A stretch of DNA of 64,000 nucleotides from Chrysopilus asiliformis (lineage: Eukaryota; Arthropoda; Insecta; Diptera; Rhagionidae): the NCBI GenBank assembly GCA_964034945.1, contig OZ035961.1, forward strand, positions 11,729,001 to 11,793,000. The letters run 5' to 3'. The stretch's first letter is position 1, and each line of letters starts with the position of its first letter. The notes below the pieces were generated by a model that saw only the letters and a list, made by a program, of their open reading frames with translations, had not been told where the DNA came from and did no database searches. The position numbers were made by a program, and so were the translations under genes. Below, piece after piece: positions 60,687-64,000 of the stretch.

Positions 60687-61540
60687 CTAGCTTGCATACC
60701 CGTCGTGGCCGAGTTAAGTTTTTTCATTTTTTTTTTTGATGGTCTATGTTGGTGCTAAATTTCAGGCCAATTGGCTCGGTAGTTTCCCCGCGAAAGGGTA
60801 ACATAGAGGAAGAGCTAAGTTTCGAGATCACTTTACCCCCTCCCCTTACTCCCCCCACCCCTCGCGCTACTTTTCCGTATGCCTATGTTGGAACCAGAGC
60901 TACCACAGACACTCATGCCAAATTTCAAGTCAATCGGTTCAGCCGTTTTTACGTGAAAGAGGAACAGACAGACAGACAGACATCAACTCATTTTTATACC
61001 CGTATGGTGAAACCAAAGGGTATACTAACTTTGCCTTACCGTTTGTAACGCCAAGATCCCGTCATCGCACACAAAAATGAATTACACCAGTGTGTTTAGA
61101 ATGATGAAAAAAGTTGAATTTAACATGTCCGTCCGTCCGTCCGTCCGTCTGTCTGTGGCGCGGATTGCGGGTGCACGGATTGAGCTACAGACTTGAAATT
61201 TTGCACAGGTCCGTTTTTCGTAAAATGCGAGGCTAAGTTCGTTAATGGGGAAAAATGGAACGTTTTTTGCGAATGAAAACGTTTTTTGCGAATATCTCAA
61301 AAACGGTGCATCTTATCAAAAAAGTGCAAGAACAAAAGTTGTTTAGGACATGATTCTACATTAAAGTTCCATACATAAAAATCCAATTGGAATAAGTTTT
61401 AAAAAAATCTTATTGGAAAGTTTGACTTCTTACTGAAATTTTCATACAACTGTTTGCCGTTCACTTAAATCACCATACGGGTTTTCAATAATTGCCAGAT
61501 TGGCAATTATAGCTTTTGTTATGTTTATATATTAGTATGA
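60687..61540 (+). mobile_element. Dispersed repeat with TATTAGTATGA end, copy C (host of a nested insertion)
   Basis: Starts ACTAGCTTGCATACCCGTCG and follows the same sequence as copies A and B through CAACTCATTTTTA. It is then interrupted by a HINE-like element and resumes with TATATTAGTATGA at its end. Confidence 0.8.
60991..61525 (+). mobile_element. DINE-1/HINE-like Helentron element, copy 3 (nested)
   Basis: Same layout as copy 2: TTTTTATACCCGTATGGTGA start, GTCCGTCCGTCCGTCCG array (about 61,128-61,156), ATCACCATACGGG subterminal repeat and the AATTGCCAGATTGGCAATT hairpin. Its host repeat copy A reads straight through ACTCATTTTTATATATTAG, giving an empty site for this insertion. Confidence 0.9.
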
Positions 61541-61745
61541 TTAAATCATTGAATAAGAAAAGTTCTTTATGAAACGCCATCTACTCGTTCACAAAGAAAT
61601 AAACCATAATCACGATTTTAATTTTAATCATTTTAGAACGACCAAAACATGAAAACCCAAAAGAGTGTTCCAATTGGATTTTGATGTATGGTAAATATAT
61701 CTAAAATCAGCTTAATTGCTAAATAATTATTTTGTTATACTCATA

Positions 61746-61966
61746 GGCCCTTACTAATGAGCTGTAACTAACTTAGTAACGACTTTTGGCGTATTCGAAA
61801 CGGGCTAATTTTTTGCTAATTTTGGTTCGAATTCCAGTTTATATTGGAAAGTTCCCTGCTCGCTGTGGTAAATGAATGAAAATGTACTAGAATTAGCATG
61901 AAATTAGACCGTTTCGTACACGCCTTAAATTGTTACTAAGTTGGTAGCAGCTCATTGGTAAGGGCC
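61746..61966. mobile_element. PIF/Harbinger-like MITE with ATA duplication
   Basis: Ends GGCCCTTACTAATGAGCTG and, from the right, GGCCCTTACCAATGAGCTG, continuing with ACTTAGTAACNANTT and, further in, ACGAAACGG-type matches. ATA flanks both sides (61,743-61,745 and 61,967-61,969). 221 bp. A 3-bp A/T duplication and GGCCC ends suggest PIF/Harbinger. Confidence 0.85.
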
Positions 61967-61969
61967 ATA

Positions 61970-63355
61970 GAGTTTAAAATTATAAACCCTTTTCAAAAAT
62001 ATTAACTTTGTAAATTACCTGACTATAATTCGGATTTGTATTTTCTCTCCACATTAACAATCCTTAGTGTAAAAATACTTAAAGTGAGGAAAATGAAAAA
62101 ATCATCTGTTCAACAAAATGCAAATAAATTTTTAGTGACTCAATCCGTTGGTATTCAGAGATACAATTAATAATTTATTTGTCATCACTTTAATCGGGCG
62201 ATAAAAATTAAACAGAAACTAATAATAATGCGGTTTTACGGAAAACAATCGAATGAAACAAACTTAACCAACAGAAATGTATTTATCTGATAAATGGCGA
62301 TTTTAATTCTCGAGAGAGGTTTTTTGGAAATACTAAATTTGGTTTTACACAAAAAATTACTTAATCAGCATTGAAATGACGCTATAGGAAAAATAAATTT
62401 TTACAGATATTTTTAAATTTCTGCAATAAAAAATCAAGCTGATAGATTTTTTCCCAGTAACTTCTGATAAGAACTTTTGGAAATAAACATTCCATGTTTA
62501 TGAAGTTAACCACGTTTTTCGAATATTTGTATGGAAAATTGGTGTATATTGTTTTGACGAGAGACTGTCTATGCAAATTTCGTAAATTCACAAATGAATT
62601 TATATAAGTGACAAAGTTTTCTTTCAATGCAGGTAAAGCTCGATTTATGCACAAGGTTGCACAAATCGAGATTGCAACAATCAAATGTCCCAAAAAAAAG
62701 CATGTTTACGTATTTAGTGGGATTTAAAATTTTTTTGTTCCAACTTTTATCTATAAATAAAAACAATTTTGTTTTTCTTGTGCGTAATTTCAACATTTGC
62801 CATTGCGTAAATCGAATCGACCATTGCGTAAATCGAATACAGGCTTTTAAGAAAGGCGCAAGATTTTTTAAGAAACTTTTTAAGAAAGATTTTTTGTCTA
62901 TGTCGGTGGTGTGTCGTGCTTAAAGGTGTCTAAAAAACTCTCTCCAATAGTGGTTAGGGAATGTTTGTAAAATACGTTACAGTTTCAAGAGGAGGGGAGT
63001 CTGCGGGAGTTCAAGATTTCAGGAATCGGTTCTGCGAAAAACGGGTATCCGGTTCCGAGTCCGAGAACCAAGAACCGCCTAAGAAGCGATTCCGAGTCGA
63101 AGACAAAAAAGGAAAAGAAATAAAGAGAAAATTCTTGCTATCTTGATTTTTGCCATTAATTCTCTGTTTTTTTGGTCTTTGACTCGAAACCCGGTATCAG
63201 ATTCTTGGACTCGGGTTTCCGGGTACCTCGTTGCTAACAAAATAAATGCCCCGTTCCAGAACACCACGGTTTTGAACAGCCCTGATTTAGAGCATGTATG
63301 TGTTGTAAAAAAATCGCAATACACACTTTTATTCTGCCATCACAATTATGTTACT
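61970..63355. other. Gene-free sequence
   Basis: No supported gene. Opposing frames at 62,382-62,923 overlap and lack domains. Bases 63,000-63,240 are rich in GAACCG/CGGTTC/CGGGT words in both orientations, perhaps an old foldback element. Confidence 0.4.
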
Positions 63356-63359
63356 TTAA

Positions 63360-63632
63360 GAGCGTGTTTACATTAGGACTTATTTCAGGCGTGACATCTT
63401 TCGTCCTTTTTCTGTCGTGTGCACACGCTTTGTTTCATCTTCCTTCGCTAAACCGGTTTCATCAACAAAACTAAACGAAACAGGTTTCAACAACCCAGAC
63501 TCAAACCGGTTTGCAACTGAAAATCTAAATTTCATTCGCTTTTTTGGTTTCCCTCCCCGCTGCGTCCCTCACCCACACTTGGCCGGAGCGAATGATGGGA
63601 CGAACAAAAATGAGTCTCCATGTAAATAGGCG
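63360..63632. mobile_element. MITE with TTAA duplication (piggyBac-like?)
   Basis: TTAA flanks both sides (63,356-63,359 and 63,633-63,636). The imperfect inverted ends share a (G/C)TATTTACAT-type core (GTGTTTACATTAGGACT against CCTATTTACATGGAGACT). 273 bp. TTAA is the piggyBac target, but the terminal repeats are weak, so the assignment is tentative. Confidence 0.55.
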
Positions 63633-64000
63633 TTAAGAAATTTTTTAAGATACCGAAAACTTGAAGTTCTTGTTTCAGAGCATTGATCTTTGAGAGCTCT
63701 AAAAAATCTTGTCAAAAATCTTGTAGGGCTCTTTCAAGATGAGGTTTCGGAGGTCTTCAAAATCTGTTTCGAATTTTTTTTTTAGTTTTTATTTTTTAAA
63801 AATTTCAATTTCAGTTTCACAACGACTTTTTCTATAACAAAAGTTTGGCAAAAATCACAATAAACACCATTTTTAACGTTTCATTTTTTCTATTCTATAG
63901 TAAAGATGCTATAAAATTATATTTAGAAATTCCAAAACTACAAATTAAACCACATGTTCGCGTGATATTGAAACATATTTGATTCAATTTGAAAATGAAA

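Overview
The window looks like AT-rich insect nuclear DNA, most probably from a fly (Diptera). Four intron-containing genes have close counterparts in Drosophila. Several introns are very short (59 nt in one gene, 57-80 nt in others). The dispersed repeats include DINE-1/HINE-like Helentron derivatives, which start TATACCCG, carry an internal (GTCY)n array and have a short palindrome near the 3' end. The species cannot be determined from the sequence alone.

Layout. Bases 1-30,396 hold no convincing gene and are mostly decayed non-autonomous transposons. The four genes lie between 30.4 and 54.8 kb. (1) A TspanC8-type tetraspanin (+, 30,397-36,928) has two alternative versions of the exon encoding the last extracellular cysteine and the start of TM4. 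(2) A SAM-domain protein with a C-terminal membrane tail (-, 43,114-43,975) resembles the C-terminal half of GASZ/ASZ1. (3) A UCHL1/UCHL3-type ubiquitin C-terminal hydrolase (+, 45,967-47,081) is divergent from gene 2. (4) A family-35 beta-galactosidase (-, 50,190-54,783) has nine coding exons. Bases 54,784-64,000 are again repeat-rich with no convincing gene. No tRNA, rRNA or CRISPR was recognised.

The genes do not form an obvious pathway. The tetraspanin belongs to the group that escorts ADAM10/Kuzbanian, the SAM protein resembles a mitochondrial piRNA factor, the hydrolase recycles ubiquitin, and the galactosidase is lysosomal or secreted.

Most of the window's structure comes from mobile elements. 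Many can be delimited exactly: two hAT-like elements have perfect 8-bp target duplications, several elements have TA, TTA/TAA or TTAA duplications, two insertions are confirmed by an 'empty' copy of the host repeat elsewhere in the window, and one palindromic element is present in three copies. The most interesting observations are the duplicated TM4 exons of the tetraspanin, the 102-bp near-perfect hairpin lying in the intron just downstream of them, and the apparent lack of ankyrin repeats in the GASZ-like gene. Exon coordinates were derived by hand from reading frames and GT/AG signals, not from transcripts.
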